Assembly: GCA_038319685.1 (NCBI GenBank)
Contig: JBBQDN010000003.1
Coordinates: forward strand, 62,001-126,000
Length of the DNA stretch: 64,000 nt
Direction of reading: 5' to 3'
DNA from: UBA6022 sp038319685
GTDB taxonomy: Bacteria > Patescibacteriota > Saccharimonadia > Saccharimonadales > Saccharimonadaceae
A model generated the notes under the pieces. That model did not search any database and was not told the DNA's origin. It was given only the letters and a program-made list of their open reading frames with translations. Each line of letters begins with the position of its first letter. Positions within the stretch are counted from its first letter, which is position 1. Made by a program: the position numbers and the translations under genes. Positions 1 through 9,312 of this stretch are shown here, in pieces.

Positions 1-614
1 CACTTGACGCTGATCTTACTGAAATTGCCACGAATAGCCTTGATAATCGGATGATGACACTTCACTATCCGAGTGACTGGAAAGCAAGTGTGGTTGAGAC
101 AGGCAGTGCAGCAAGTGAAGGTGAAGCGTTCGCCCATAACACAAAGATTATAAGTCCAAGTAGCAAGTTTACGATTGATTTTACAATCATGAAAAACGGC
201 CAATACGGTGGAGCGTGTGATCCTGATAATGTAATTATCACAAAACTACAGACAAAATCGCTACAGAGTGCGCCAAAATTGCGATACGCCGAAGTAATCA
301 TGCATCATACGTTTGGCACATCAGATTATTACGGCTATCATCCAGATCCCTCCGATTACTACAGTTACATATCGGAAATTGAACGAGTCACAACGCCGGT
401 TGCTGCTGTACATGTCGACGGATCGGGGTGTGACCTTTCTTATGCTGGATTATTCAAAAACGAAACGTCAACCCAACCACTTGCACAGGTTTCTATTATC
501 GCAAAAGGCTTGGAATCAGGCCAATCTCCTGCTCAAGCTACTATCACTCAGGCACTATCGGGCAGTGAATACGACACAGCGAAGCGTATCCTTCTGACCC
601 TCACTGATACGTAG
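1..614 (+). CDS. Hypothetical secreted-type protein, 3' part
   Basis: The frame is open to the first base of the window, so the gene starts upstream; the visible part runs to TAG at 612-614. About 200 residues are seen, rich in Ser, Thr and Tyr, with 'HYPSDWKASV' near the visible start and a tail near 'AKRILLTLTDT'. The stretch FTIDFTIM and paired Cys residues suggest an extracytoplasmic beta-rich domain. A loosely similar stretch ('LGFKMTYDSN') occurs in the lumenal part of the protease at 2657, which may mean a shared envelope-exposed domain type. Function is not recognised. The uvrB -10 box starts directly after its stop codon. Confidence 0.6.
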   Translation, partial: LDADLTEIATNSLDNRMMTLHYPSDWKASVVETGSAASEGEAFAHNTKIISPSSKFTIDFTIMKNGQYGGACDPDNVIITKLQTKSLQSAPKLRYAEVIMHHTFGTSDYYGYHPDPSDYYSYISEIERVTTPVAAVHVDGSGCDLSYAGLFKNETSTQPLAQVSIIAKGLESGQSPAQATITQALSGSEYDTAKRILLTLTDT

Positions 615-620
615 TATACT
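615..620 (+). promoter_or_regulatory. -10 box of uvrB (leaderless type)
   Basis: TATACT ends 6 nt before the GTG at 627, and no Shine-Dalgarno sequence fits between them. Initiation about 7 nt after the box would fall on the start codon itself. It is typical of many genes in this window (see findings). Confidence 0.6.
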
Positions 621-626
621 AATCAG

Positions 627-2600
627 GTGGACCACAAATTTCGGCTTGAAACACATTACCAACCAACCGGTGACCAGCCGAGTGCTATTAAGCAGCTTAT
701 CGAAGGCCTCAATAACGGCGTCCGTGAACAGACACTACTTGGTGTGACCGGTTCGGGCAAGACATTTACGATGGCGAACATTATCCAGGATCGTCAAGTT
801 CCGACGCTCGTCATGGCACATAATAAAACCCTTGCCGCACAACTTTTTTCTGAATTTAAGCAATTTTTCCCTGACAACGAAGTCCATTATTTCGTTAGTT
901 ATTTTGATTATTACCAACCAGAAGCATATATGGCGAGTAGTGATACGTATATTGAAAAGGACAGCAAAATCAACGACGAGATTGATCGATTACGACATTC
1001 GGCGACTGCTGCGCTCCTCACGAGACGTGACACGATTATTGTTGCCAGTGTGAGTTGTATCTATGGTATTGGGTCACCTGACGATTATTCTGAAATGTCG
1101 ATTACGGTTAAAACAGGTGAAAGTAGACAGCAGGAAAAGTTCGTTCGTTTACTCACTGACATCCAGTACCAGCGTAACGATATTGATTTTCATCGCGGCA
1201 CATTCCGCGTCAAGGGTGATGTCGTCGATGTATTTCCAGCCGGAAGTGATGTCGCGTACCGCATTGAGTTTTTTGGTGACGAAGTTGATCGGATGACACG
1301 AATCGATCCTTTAACCGGTGAAATTCTGGGTGAGCCCAAAGAAACAACTATTTTTCCAAGTAGTCACTATGTAACGCCGAAACAAAAATTGGAACGTGCC
1401 ATTGAAAATATCAAGCGTGAGTTTGAAGAGCGTATGGAATGGTTTGAAAAAAACGATAAATTACTTGAAGCGCAACGACTAGGTCAACGAACAAAATACG
1501 ACATCGAGATGCTAGAGGAAACAGGTTTTGTTAAAGGCATTGAAAACTATAGCCGTTACCTGACGAATCGCGAACCCGGTGAACAGCCAGCGACACTGAT
1601 GGATTACTTCCCAGATGATTTCTTACTCCTGGTCGATGAAAGTCACCAGACGCTGCCGCAGGTGAGAGGTATGTTTAACGGCGACCGTGCACGCAAAGAA
1701 GTACTAGTTGATTATGGTTTTCGTTTGCCATCAGCACTTGATAACCGTCCGCTGACATTTACTGAATTTGATCGTCATATCAATAAAGCGATTTATGTTT
1801 CAGCAACACCCGGCGATTACGAACTGGCACATAGCCCGGCGCCCGCTCAGCAGATTATCCGTCCAACCGGACTACTTGATCCAGAAATATCAATTCGTCC
1901 CACCAAAGGTCAGATCGATGATTTGATTGCTGAAATTCGTGATCGGACCGCAAAAAATCAACGTGTTTTAGTGACGACACTCACGAAACGCATGGCCGAA
2001 GATCTCTCGGCGTATCTTTTAGAAATTGGCATGAAAACTGCGTATATTCACAGTGATGTCGATACACTCGAACGGGGAGACATATTAAACGATCTTCGGA
2101 GCGGAGTGTATGATGTTTTGATCGGCATCAACCTACTGCGTGAGGGTCTTGACTTACCTGAAGTCAGTATGGTTGCGATTATGGACGCCGACAAGGAAGG
2201 TTTCCTGCGTTCCGAAAGTGCCTTGATCCAAACAATTGGCCGTGCGGCACGTCACCAAGAAGGCAAGGTATTGATGTATGCCGACAGGATTACTCGTTCG
2301 ATGCAGGCTGCGATTGACGAAACAAATAGGCGTCACGCGATTCAGGAAGCGTACAATACGGAACACGGTATTACCCCAACCAGTATTGCGAAAAGTATCG
2401 ACGAAGGACTACGAGCGATTATTCCCGATAAAGATAAAGACAAGAAGCCGACACTTAATCTGAATAAAATTCCCAAAGATGAATACAAGTCGCTGATGAA
2501 AGATCTGAGCGGTCAAATGGAACTTGCGAGTGCAAACCTTGAATTTGAAAAAGCTGCCGAACTGCGTGACATGATTGCAAGTATAAAAGAAAAGCTCTAG
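627..2600 (+). CDS. uvrB: Excinuclease ABC subunit B
   Basis: UvrB is the damage-verifying helicase-like subunit of nucleotide excision repair; it is loaded by UvrA and recruits UvrC. The 657-residue length is normal. Visible are Walker A GVTGSGKT (about 39-46), the Tyr-rich beta-hairpin around 'YFDYYQPEAY' that inserts between DNA strands, the DESH Walker B box, helicase motifs V-VI near 'GINLLREGLDLPEV' and 'QTIGRAARH', and a C-terminal UVR motif ('EFEKAAELRDMI') for UvrC contact. The start is GTG, chosen because the -10 box lies 6 nt upstream. It stands alone; uvrA and uvrC are not in the window. Confidence 0.97.
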   Translation: MDHKFRLETHYQPTGDQPSAIKQLIEGLNNGVREQTLLGVTGSGKTFTMANIIQDRQVPTLVMAHNKTLAAQLFSEFKQFFPDNEVHYFVSYFDYYQPEAYMASSDTYIEKDSKINDEIDRLRHSATAALLTRRDTIIVASVSCIYGIGSPDDYSEMSITVKTGESRQQEKFVRLLTDIQYQRNDIDFHRGTFRVKGDVVDVFPAGSDVAYRIEFFGDEVDRMTRIDPLTGEILGEPKETTIFPSSHYVTPKQKLERAIENIKREFEERMEWFEKNDKLLEAQRLGQRTKYDIEMLEETGFVKGIENYSRYLTNREPGEQPATLMDYFPDDFLLLVDESHQTLPQVRGMFNGDRARKEVLVDYGFRLPSALDNRPLTFTEFDRHINKAIYVSATPGDYELAHSPAPAQQIIRPTGLLDPEISIRPTKGQIDDLIAEIRDRTAKNQRVLVTTLTKRMAEDLSAYLLEIGMKTAYIHSDVDTLERGDILNDLRSGVYDVLIGINLLREGLDLPEVSMVAIMDADKEGFLRSESALIQTIGRAARHQEGKVLMYADRITRSMQAAIDETNRRHAIQEAYNTEHGITPTSIAKSIDEGLRAIIPDKDKDKKPTLNLNKIPKDEYKSLMKDLSGQMELASANLEFEKAAELRDMIASIKEKL

Positions 2601-2656
2601 ATAGACAGTAATAATAACATCGCGAAGCCACTAGAAGCTTGCTATACTCATAACTA

Positions 2657-4990
2657 ATGACCGATATTGATCATCAGCTGGCCCATCACTCTGCGCGACA
2701 TCATCGCTCTAAAAAAATCATCAAACATACTTATATTGTCATCGGTATTGCAGTCACTATTTTGATTGGGCTTGTGGCTGCGTATTTTATCACTGCTCAT
2801 GCTATAGATAGTAAAAAAAATGGCACCAAACAGAGTGATATTAGTGGTCTTGTGACGACCGAAGCGTCCACGAAGAAATCGCAAACAATTCAGTCGCAGC
2901 TTGGGTTCAAAATGACGTACGATTCAAATACTATGTCGGCAACCGGCCAAGTGACGGACGGAAGTTCAAGTGGAACGAAGGTTACGGGCCAAGAGTACGT
3001 CGGAACAGAGCTTGACGTAACAAGGCCATATGATCTTATTCATGTTGATTTTCCGAAATCTGACACGGCAACCTTTGTGTCCAATCAACGGCTGACTATC
3101 CTTACGAATATTCGTAAGGATTACTTCACCAGTCGCATGAACACACCGGAAAATACCAAATTGTCCGAAATGGATATATGGATTAATGACATATCAGCGG
3201 ATAATACTGCCCACGGCGAAACAGCCAGTAAACCAGTCGACATGACGATCAACGGCATCTTATATAAAAAAATTATTTTTACCGAAACGAACATAGCCTA
3301 TGGTATCAAGACAATGCGTACTGCCACCATGTATCTGACAGTACAAAATCATCGTCCGTACTATGCTAAAATGACAAACCAAACGAGTGATAATATGTCG
3401 CAAACGTCCGAGCTAGAGGCGGTCATTAAATCCATCACGTACACGCTGCCAGTTCAGGACAAATTAAGTCTCACCGGACCATCCGTACGACTCATATCTG
3501 ATTTGATACTTCCTTCGGGAAGTTCCAACGTCCCTAAGCCACTTGATCCTGCAACCGTCATTCAAGTTGTCGCTAAAAATCAGATTGCGGTGGTTCGTAT
3601 CGCGACGATGTATTGTAATAACCTGACACTTAGTGCTGGGACTGCGCGGTTAATCATGAACGATGCCTGTACGGGTGGTATCGGGAGTGGGTCTATCGTG
3701 TCGAGTGATGGGTATATTGCGACCAATGGACATGTCGTTGTGTTTACACCCAAGGATACGATACAAGGATATATTAATCTAGCACCAACGCAGGAAATCC
3801 AAAAGAAACGAATCAAAACTCTTGTCGACTATTTGGTTGCGGCCCAAAAAATAACGCAAATGCAAGCAAATGCATTGATTGCAGATGTATCAAGTGGAAA
3901 TGCGGCAGCGACTGCTGCCTTACAGCAGATACCTTCACTTATTGGTGAAAACGAGCTAACAGCCACAAAACGTGAATCGACCTATGCGGTTCAACTAGGC
4001 AATCATCCAATTGCAATGAAACTGGCCGGCCAGCGAGCTGGGTTTGGCTACGATGATACGATTGTTCCAGCAAAATTTATTGCAGCCAATTACGACCCTG
4101 TCGCAGCCGATACATCACTGACGACAGGCGATTTTACGACATCTGACGTGGCGGTTCTCAAAGTCGAGGGCTCATATCCGACTGTGCAACTTGGGAATAT
4201 CGATACTGTTTCAAGTGGCGATGAGCTGACTGCTATTGGGTTTCCGGCCTTTGTTGATGGTGGGCTGAGTACGACAAAACTACGGACTGTGCCAAGTGTT
4301 ACACAGGGTATCGTTTTATCAATTGGGCAGGATGGGTCTGGTTTTGGCAGTCGTAAAATACTTCACACGGATGTTCCTATTGGCCACGGCAACAGCGGCG
4401 GTCCAGCCTTTACAACTGACGGCAAGCAAGTAGGATTAAACACGTATAGCCTAATTACTTGCCCAGACAAAAAATGTTTTGGCGACGGAACCGTTCGTGA
4501 CATTGCAGATTATAAATCGTTACTTCATGATAAAAATATCTCACTACACACGACTAGCGACATTTCGACTGGCTGGAATAACGCGATCGAAACCTACCTA
4601 AAGGGGAACTACAAACAAGCGCTCGCTGAATTTACGATAGTAAAAAGCAAATACCCCGCAAACTATCTTGCTGCCAGTTTTATCGAGCTATCACGTAGTC
4701 ATCTGGGAACAACAAGCGATGCGTCGTTAGACTACGATACGGTTTCTACCTTGGCCATTGCTATTAGTATCGTGGTTGTTGCCATTAGTATGAGCATCGG
4801 GTTCGTTATTTTTATGGTTATTCGAACAAAACGGCTTCATACGACCGAGCAACCACAGCTACTGACTCAGTCGTACGGTGTATCATCGCAACCTCTGCAA
4901 CCGGCACCTGGTGTTGCACTCCCTCCGGTCACTTTGCCTCCCTCGACGCCACCAGATAGCTGGCCACCAACGCCTCCCGCGACGCTATAG
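2657..4990 (+). CDS. Membrane-anchored trypsin-like serine protease
   Basis: A 777-residue protein with a short His-rich cytoplasmic N-terminus, one membrane segment (about 25-49), a ~280-residue extracytoplasmic domain, then a chymotrypsin-fold protease. The triad is readable as His359 (TNGHVVVF), Asp497 (SDVAVLKV) and Ser580 (GNSGGPAF). A second membrane segment near the C-terminus ('AISIVVVAISMSIGFVIF') is followed by a Pro-rich cytoplasmic tail. HtrA proteins usually carry PDZ domains; none is obvious here. A ~50-residue helical insert separates His and Asp. It probably handles misfolded envelope or host-contact proteins; the substrate is unknown. The start follows TATACT at 2643-2648 by 8 nt. 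Confidence 0.85.
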   Translation: MTDIDHQLAHHSARHHRSKKIIKHTYIVIGIAVTILIGLVAAYFITAHAIDSKKNGTKQSDISGLVTTEASTKKSQTIQSQLGFKMTYDSNTMSATGQVTDGSSSGTKVTGQEYVGTELDVTRPYDLIHVDFPKSDTATFVSNQRLTILTNIRKDYFTSRMNTPENTKLSEMDIWINDISADNTAHGETASKPVDMTINGILYKKIIFTETNIAYGIKTMRTATMYLTVQNHRPYYAKMTNQTSDNMSQTSELEAVIKSITYTLPVQDKLSLTGPSVRLISDLILPSGSSNVPKPLDPATVIQVVAKNQIAVVRIATMYCNNLTLSAGTARLIMNDACTGGIGSGSIVSSDGYIATNGHVVVFTPKDTIQGYINLAPTQEIQKKRIKTLVDYLVAAQKITQMQANALIADVSSGNAAATAALQQIPSLIGENELTATKRESTYAVQLGNHPIAMKLAGQRAGFGYDDTIVPAKFIAANYDPVAADTSLTTGDFTTSDVAVLKVEGSYPTVQLGNIDTVSSGDELTAIGFPAFVDGGLSTTKLRTVPSVTQGIVLSIGQDGSGFGSRKILHTDVPIGHGNSGGPAFTTDGKQVGLNTYSLITCPDKKCFGDGTVRDIADYKSLLHDKNISLHTTSDISTGWNNAIETYLKGNYKQALAEFTIVKSKYPANYLAASFIELSRSHLGTTSDASLDYDTVSTLAIAISIVVVAISMSIGFVIFMVIRTKRLHTTEQPQLLTQSYGVSSQPLQPAPGVALPPVTLPPSTPPDSWPPTPPATL

Positions 4991-4991
4991 G

Positions 4992-5177
4992 TTGCAAAAT
5001 AATAATAGTTGTGCTATAATGAAAACATTGCATTCGATTAGAATGTCGAGCCTCTTTCAAAGACGAGCGTCAACAAGCGCCGCCACCGAAATATCCTCTC
5101 GCTGTTCTCCTAGGTACTTTCTCGTACCAGTATGACTGCAAAACAGCTATCAATATATAACGAAAGGGTTATTTTCT
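4992..5177 (+). promoter_or_regulatory. Promoter and long 5' leader of the DEAD-box helicase gene
   Basis: TTGCAA (4992-4997), a 17-bp spacer and TATAAT (5015-5020) form a good promoter. Transcription from about 5027 leaves a ~150-nt untranslated leader ending in 'GAAAGGG' upstream of the ATG at 5178. The leader holds a small hairpin, GGTAC/GTACC, near 5113-5128. Long leaders are common on cold-induced RNA helicase and cold-shock genes; cold control here is only inference. Confidence 0.55.
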
Positions 5178-6416
5178 ATGGCATTTACACAAGGACGGGG
5201 CGGACGCCCTAATCAAGGACGCCCATCTAACAGTGGCGGACGTAGTTTTGGCGGAGGCGGCGGTGGTCGTCGTGGCGGCGGTGGAAACCGTGGTCCAGCT
5301 AAAAAGTACATTCATCCATCTAAATTTATCAACAAAGCAGTCGCTAAAGCGGACGAAGTCGTCTATGAAGCAACTCATAAGTTTGCTGACTTTCCTTTTG
5401 GTGCTCAGTTACACCATAATATCGCAAGCAAAGGCTATGTAAACCCTAGTGCGATCCAGGACCAAGCGATTCCTCACATTATTGAAGGCCGCGACGTTAT
5501 TGGACTTGCAAACACAGGTACTGGTAAAACAGCTGCATTCCTACTCCCAATTATCGAACGCCAAAGTGGTATTACACTTCGCCCAAGCGTTTTGATTGTT
5601 GCTCCAACACGTGAGCTTGCTCAGCAAATTGACGAACAATTCCGTGAGTTCGCACGTGGCCTTGATCTTTATTCAGCACTTGTTGTTGGTGGTGTCAGTG
5701 TCGATCGTCAGATCCGTGACCTTAAACGTCGCCCACACTTTATTATCGGAACACCAGGTCGTCTTAAAGATTTGATGCAACGTAATATCTTGCAGCTTAA
5801 GAACATGACGACACTAGTTCTTGACGAAGCAGACCGTATGCTCGACATGGGCTTTTTGCCTGACATTCGTCAGATCGTGAGCGAAATGCCAAAGGAACGT
5901 CAGACACTGTTTTTCAGTGCGACGATTACTCCTGAAATTTCAGCACTTGTGCACGCGTTCCTGAACGATCCAGTCACTGTATCCGTTCGTACGAGCGAAA
6001 CAAGTGAACACGTTGAACAGGATATCATCGAATCGCGTGACAAAGCTCATAAACTTGAGATTTTGACTGAGATGCTTCGTGGTGCTGATTTTGACAAAGT
6101 ACTGATCTTTGGTGAGACAAAGTTTGGTGTCCAACGTCTGTCTGATCACCTTGATAACAGCGGTATTCCATCTGCTGCGATTCATGGTAACAAAAACCAA
6201 TCACAGCGTCAGCGTGCTTTGAAACAATTCAAAGACATGCGTGTCAAAGTATTGGTTGCAACCGATGTTGCTGCTCGTGGCCTCGACATTCCAAATGTTA
6301 GTCACGTCATCAACTTCGATACACCACAGACATACGAAGATTACATTCACCGTATTGGTCGAACCGGTCGTGCCGGTGCGAGCGGTAAAGCATTTACATT
6401 TATCGATCGCAGGTAA
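5178..6416 (+). CDS. DEAD-box ATP-dependent RNA helicase (RhlE/CsdA-like)
   Basis: The 412-residue protein carries the full motif series: Q-motif region (NPSAIQDQAIP), Walker A (ANTGTGKT), PTRELAQQ, GTPGRL, DEAD, SAT, the second RecA domain with ATDVAARGLD and HRIGRTGRAG. It unwinds short RNA duplexes in ribosome assembly, mRNA decay or cold adaptation. Unusually the Gly/Arg-rich, RGG-like tail lies at the N-terminus (residues 5-40) instead of the C-terminus; such tails bind RNA non-specifically. It ends shortly after motif VI, so it has no long C-terminal extension. It is monocistronic with its own promoter, leader and terminator. Confidence 0.93.
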   Translation: MAFTQGRGGRPNQGRPSNSGGRSFGGGGGGRRGGGGNRGPAKKYIHPSKFINKAVAKADEVVYEATHKFADFPFGAQLHHNIASKGYVNPSAIQDQAIPHIIEGRDVIGLANTGTGKTAAFLLPIIERQSGITLRPSVLIVAPTRELAQQIDEQFREFARGLDLYSALVVGGVSVDRQIRDLKRRPHFIIGTPGRLKDLMQRNILQLKNMTTLVLDEADRMLDMGFLPDIRQIVSEMPKERQTLFFSATITPEISALVHAFLNDPVTVSVRTSETSEHVEQDIIESRDKAHKLEILTEMLRGADFDKVLIFGETKFGVQRLSDHLDNSGIPSAAIHGNKNQSQRQRALKQFKDMRVKVLVATDVAARGLDIPNVSHVINFDTPQTYEDYIHRIGRTGRAGASGKAFTFIDRR

Positions 6417-7096
6417 TACGTTATGTATAATAAAAGCGCCTCGTAACGAGGCGTTTTTATTAGCTCTGATGACTTTGAAGCATCCATCTGACGGCCATCA
6501 AGCCTGTTTCTGTTGTCCCCCCCTTTTTTATCAGTGGTATCAATCTTTTCGATAGGCAGATTACTATTTTGGTAGGCGGCAATCACATCAGGAAAATGTT
6601 GGTCGTGTACCGCTAGTCGGAGTGCAATAGTTGATACTTCGACTTTATTTCGTCCAGCACGAAGAGCGCGTATAGAAAGTCTGAGTTGTGCTATCTCATC
6701 AGATGTGTGAGTAACGATAAGTCCACGTATGGTCCGCTTCTCCTGATCTGCTATCGTACTGATGACATCGATCTGAGATTTCCGCCTAGGCATACCATCA
6801 ATGAGAAGCAAGTCGGTATTGCCAGACCGAGCAATTCGTCCCGCAAGGATTTCACATATTATCTCGTCATCAATTAATTCATGAGGAGTTTCGGTTAAGT
6901 GCTCTTCGATTAGTTTTCCGTAAGCTGATCTTATAGCACCTGTACCAATTTTTCTAATGTGATCTCCAATAGAAATATGTTCAGCGCTGCAGCCATCCGT
7001 TTTCCCTAATTCGAGTGCTATTTCACGACTGAGTCGACTTTTACCGCTCCCAGGTTTACCGCCGATGAGAATAATGTCTCGCTCGAAGTTTTTCAT
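6347..7096 (-). CDS. Adenylate-kinase-like P-loop protein, possible 3' frameshift
   Basis: Walker A is GGKPGSGKS near the N-terminus, followed by an ISIGDHIR segment, DGMPRRKSQID (adenylate kinase DGFPR box) and an Arg-rich lid-like stretch 'RLSIRALRAGRNKVEVS'. It probably phosphorylates a nucleoside monophosphate or related substrate. ATG 7096 is chosen (MKNFERDI), with a GAGGG site upstream. As read, the last ~60 codons run through the terminator and 70 nt into the helicase gene, which is implausible. An A6G7 run (6517-6529 on the plus strand) lies at the junction; one base fewer would give a stop at 6460-6462. See findings. Confidence 0.7.
   Translation of the reverse strand: MKNFERDIILIGGKPGSGKSRLSREIALELGKTDGCSAEHISIGDHIRKIGTGAIRSAYGKLIEEHLTETPHELIDDEIICEILAGRIARSGNTDLLLIDGMPRRKSQIDVISTIADQEKRTIRGLIVTHTSDEIAQLRLSIRALRAGRNKVEVSTIALRLAVHDQHFPDVIAAYQNSNLPIEKIDTTDKKGGDNRNRLDGRQMDASKSSELIKTPRYEALLLYITYYLRSINVNALPLAPARPVRPIR
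6437..6460 (+). terminator. Rho-independent terminator after the helicase gene
   Basis: CGCCTCG (6437-6443) and CGAGGCG (6447-6453) form a 7-bp stem with a TAA loop, followed by a T tract. An A-rich run precedes it, so it may also stop transcripts from the convergent gene on the minus strand. Confidence 0.85.
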
Positions 7097-7139
7097 CAAT
7101 AGCCCTCGTTATGGTTTAGTAAGGTTTACCATACGTTAC

Positions 7140-7169
7140 TTGTGAACGCTGTCAATTATGAGCTATACT
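7140..7169 (+). promoter_or_regulatory. Promoter of the acyl-ACP desaturase gene
   Basis: TTGTGA (7140-7145), an 18-bp spacer and TATACT (7164-7169). The -10 box ends 6 nt before ATG 7176. An upstream in-frame ATG at 7158 precedes the -10 box and so should not be in the mRNA; this decides the start. Confidence 0.6.
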
Positions 7170-7175
7170 ATAACC

Positions 7176-8294
7176 ATGAGCGATATGGATCCTACAAATC
7201 ATACCGAACCTAAGACTGCTGAGTTACCAGCATCACCAACTGTCTCAGAGCGTATACGAACCAGATTAGCTGGGGATGCAATAGACTTATCATATTTAAG
7301 ACCGACCGATTCTATCCTAGACAGCAGTACAGGACTTATGACATACAACAGTGAAGAAATGAGGGGTGCCAAATTGCTTCACGATCTCATAGAGGTAGTA
7401 GAGAGAAATCTCAACCGACATTTAGAGAAGAGAAATGACTGGAGTCCTCATGAGCTCGTTCCGTATAGTAAAGGTCGTAATTACAAGAAGCTTGGTGGTG
7501 AAGATTGGTCACCTGAGCAATCTCAGTTAAGCGATGTTGCTCAGTTTGCTATGATACTAAACCTGCTTACTGAAGATAATTTGCCGTCTTACCATTATGT
7601 TATCCGAACACTTTTCGGTAACGAAGGCGCTTGGGGAGAATGGGTGGGACGTTGGACAGCAGAGGAAGCAAATCATTCGGTAGCAATCCGTGACTATCTT
7701 GTTGTAACACGGGGCGTAGACCCAGCAAAACTTGAAGTAGCTCGCATGGCCCAAATGACACAAGGTTATGATGGGGGTGGGAAAGATATTCTCCATACGC
7801 TCGCATACGTAACTATGCAGGAAATGGCAACAAATGTTGCCCATAGAAATACAGGAAAAGCATGTAACGATCCCGATGCCTCCCGAATTCTTGGTCACAT
7901 AGCAGGTGACGAGAGACTCCATATGATTTTCTATTCTAATTTGATGGAGGCTGCGTTTGAGCTTGAGCCAAACCGAACAATGCGCGCGGTAGCAGATGAA
8001 GTCATGAATTTTGAGATGCCTGGCTCAAATATGATTGGTTTTGAAGATATGGCAAAAGAAATCGCGATTGCAGGTATTTATGATATTCATAACCATCATT
8101 TCGAAGTAATTATTCCGACACTTGAAACATGGCGTGTTTTCGAACGCACTGGACTTTCAGATGATGGTGAACGTGCACGTGAGGAACTCGCAGCGTATAT
8201 GGTGCGTGCAAGAAAAAAGGCAGTTTCATTTGATAATTTACGTCCTCGATTTGCAGCATCTTTAGCTGCTCGTCAAGCAACTGCAAAGTCATAG
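7176..8294 (+). CDS. Acyl-[ACP] desaturase (soluble diiron family, DesA-like)
   Basis: This 372-residue protein matches the FA_desaturase_2 family, soluble diiron enzymes that insert a cis double bond into acyl-ACP (plant stearoyl-ACP desaturase, mycobacterial DesA1/DesA2). Both iron-ligand motifs are visible: EEANH in 'RWTAEEANHSVAIRDYL' and DERLH in 'GDERLHMIFY'. Flanking sequence ('GEWVGRWTAEE', 'EMATNVAHRNTG') is of the actinobacterial type. Saccharibacteria are not expected to make fatty acids de novo, so the enzyme may act on scavenged or host acyl-ACP, or the gene may have come from an actinobacterial host. It is monocistronic. Ferredoxin or other electron donors are not seen nearby. 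Confidence 0.85.
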   Translation: MSDMDPTNHTEPKTAELPASPTVSERIRTRLAGDAIDLSYLRPTDSILDSSTGLMTYNSEEMRGAKLLHDLIEVVERNLNRHLEKRNDWSPHELVPYSKGRNYKKLGGEDWSPEQSQLSDVAQFAMILNLLTEDNLPSYHYVIRTLFGNEGAWGEWVGRWTAEEANHSVAIRDYLVVTRGVDPAKLEVARMAQMTQGYDGGGKDILHTLAYVTMQEMATNVAHRNTGKACNDPDASRILGHIAGDERLHMIFYSNLMEAAFELEPNRTMRAVADEVMNFEMPGSNMIGFEDMAKEIAIAGIYDIHNHHFEVIIPTLETWRVFERTGLSDDGERAREELAAYMVRARKKAVSFDNLRPRFAASLAARQATAKS

Positions 8295-8335
8295 CATATG
8301 CTATGATAAGTTTAGTATAAATAGGGAGAAAACCA

Positions 8336-9295
8336 GTGTTTCTAATCGTCGTTGCTATCGTCGTCATCGTTTTATCATTTAGCGTGTTTTTTACAGTTGG
8401 TCAGCAAACAGCTGCCCTGGTTGAACGATTTGGTAAATTTCAAAGAGTCGGGACAGCTGGATTAAATGTTAAAATCCCATTAATCGACAAGATTGCTGGT
8501 CGGGTGAATCTCCGTGTGCAGCAGCTTGATGTCCGTGTTGAAACAAAAACCAAAGACAACGTATTTGTATTCGTGATCGTGAGCGTCCAATATTATGTAT
8601 TGCCGGCAAAAGTTGTTGACGCGTTTTACCGTTTGCAAAATGCCGAAATGCAGATCACTTCGTTTGTGTTTGACACCGTTCGTGCCCGTGTTCCAACTAT
8701 TAACTTGGACGAATTATTCCAGATGAAAGACGAAATTGCCTCGGCGGTCAAAAGCGAACTTGATGTTGTGATGGATGATTTCGGGTACGGAATCATGAAA
8801 GCGCTCGTGACTGATATTGATCCGGATGCCAAGGTCAAACAAAGCATGAATGAAATTAACGCCGCACAGCGTATGCGCGAAGCCGCAATCCAACAAGCCG
8901 AAGCAGATAAAATTCGCGTCGTCAAAGCTGCCGAAGGTGAAGCCGAAGGCAAGGCACTCCAGGGCCAAGGTATTGCCAATCAACGTCGCGCGATTATTGA
9001 TGGGCTGAAAGATTCAGTCGAAAGCTTTAGCAAGAATGTTGAAGGCACCAACGCACAGGACGTGATGAACCTTGTTTTGATGACTCAGTATTTTGACACG
9101 ATCAAAGACATCGGACTTTCGAGCCGCACAAATACAATCTTGATCCCTCACTCGCCAGCCGGAATGTCTGATTTACAGGAACAAATGCGCACCGCCATGA
9201 TTACGGCGAATCAAGTAAATAAAGCAACTGATATACCGATGTCTGCACCGAAAACTCCAGGCTCTGGTCACACGCCGACACCTCGTTTCAAGTAG
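8336..9295 (+). CDS. SPFH/Band 7 (stomatin-like) membrane protein
   Basis: The 319-residue protein has an N-terminal membrane anchor (about 1-21), the Band 7 start 'GQQTAALVERFGKFQRV', and the long charged helix around 'INAAQRMREAAIQQAEADK' typical of prohibitin/stomatin proteins. The C-terminus is Pro/Thr-rich. Such proteins oligomerise into membrane scaffolds and often accompany NfeD or proteases; no NfeD gene is adjacent. The start is GTG, with GGGAGAAAA about 6 nt upstream as Shine-Dalgarno, so this gene is not leaderless. Confidence 0.88.
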   Translation: MFLIVVAIVVIVLSFSVFFTVGQQTAALVERFGKFQRVGTAGLNVKIPLIDKIAGRVNLRVQQLDVRVETKTKDNVFVFVIVSVQYYVLPAKVVDAFYRLQNAEMQITSFVFDTVRARVPTINLDELFQMKDEIASAVKSELDVVMDDFGYGIMKALVTDIDPDAKVKQSMNEINAAQRMREAAIQQAEADKIRVVKAAEGEAEGKALQGQGIANQRRAIIDGLKDSVESFSKNVEGTNAQDVMNLVLMTQYFDTIKDIGLSSRTNTILIPHSPAGMSDLQEQMRTAMITANQVNKATDIPMSAPKTPGSGHTPTPRFK

Positions 9296-9312
9296 GCGAC
9301 AACCCCTTAGTA

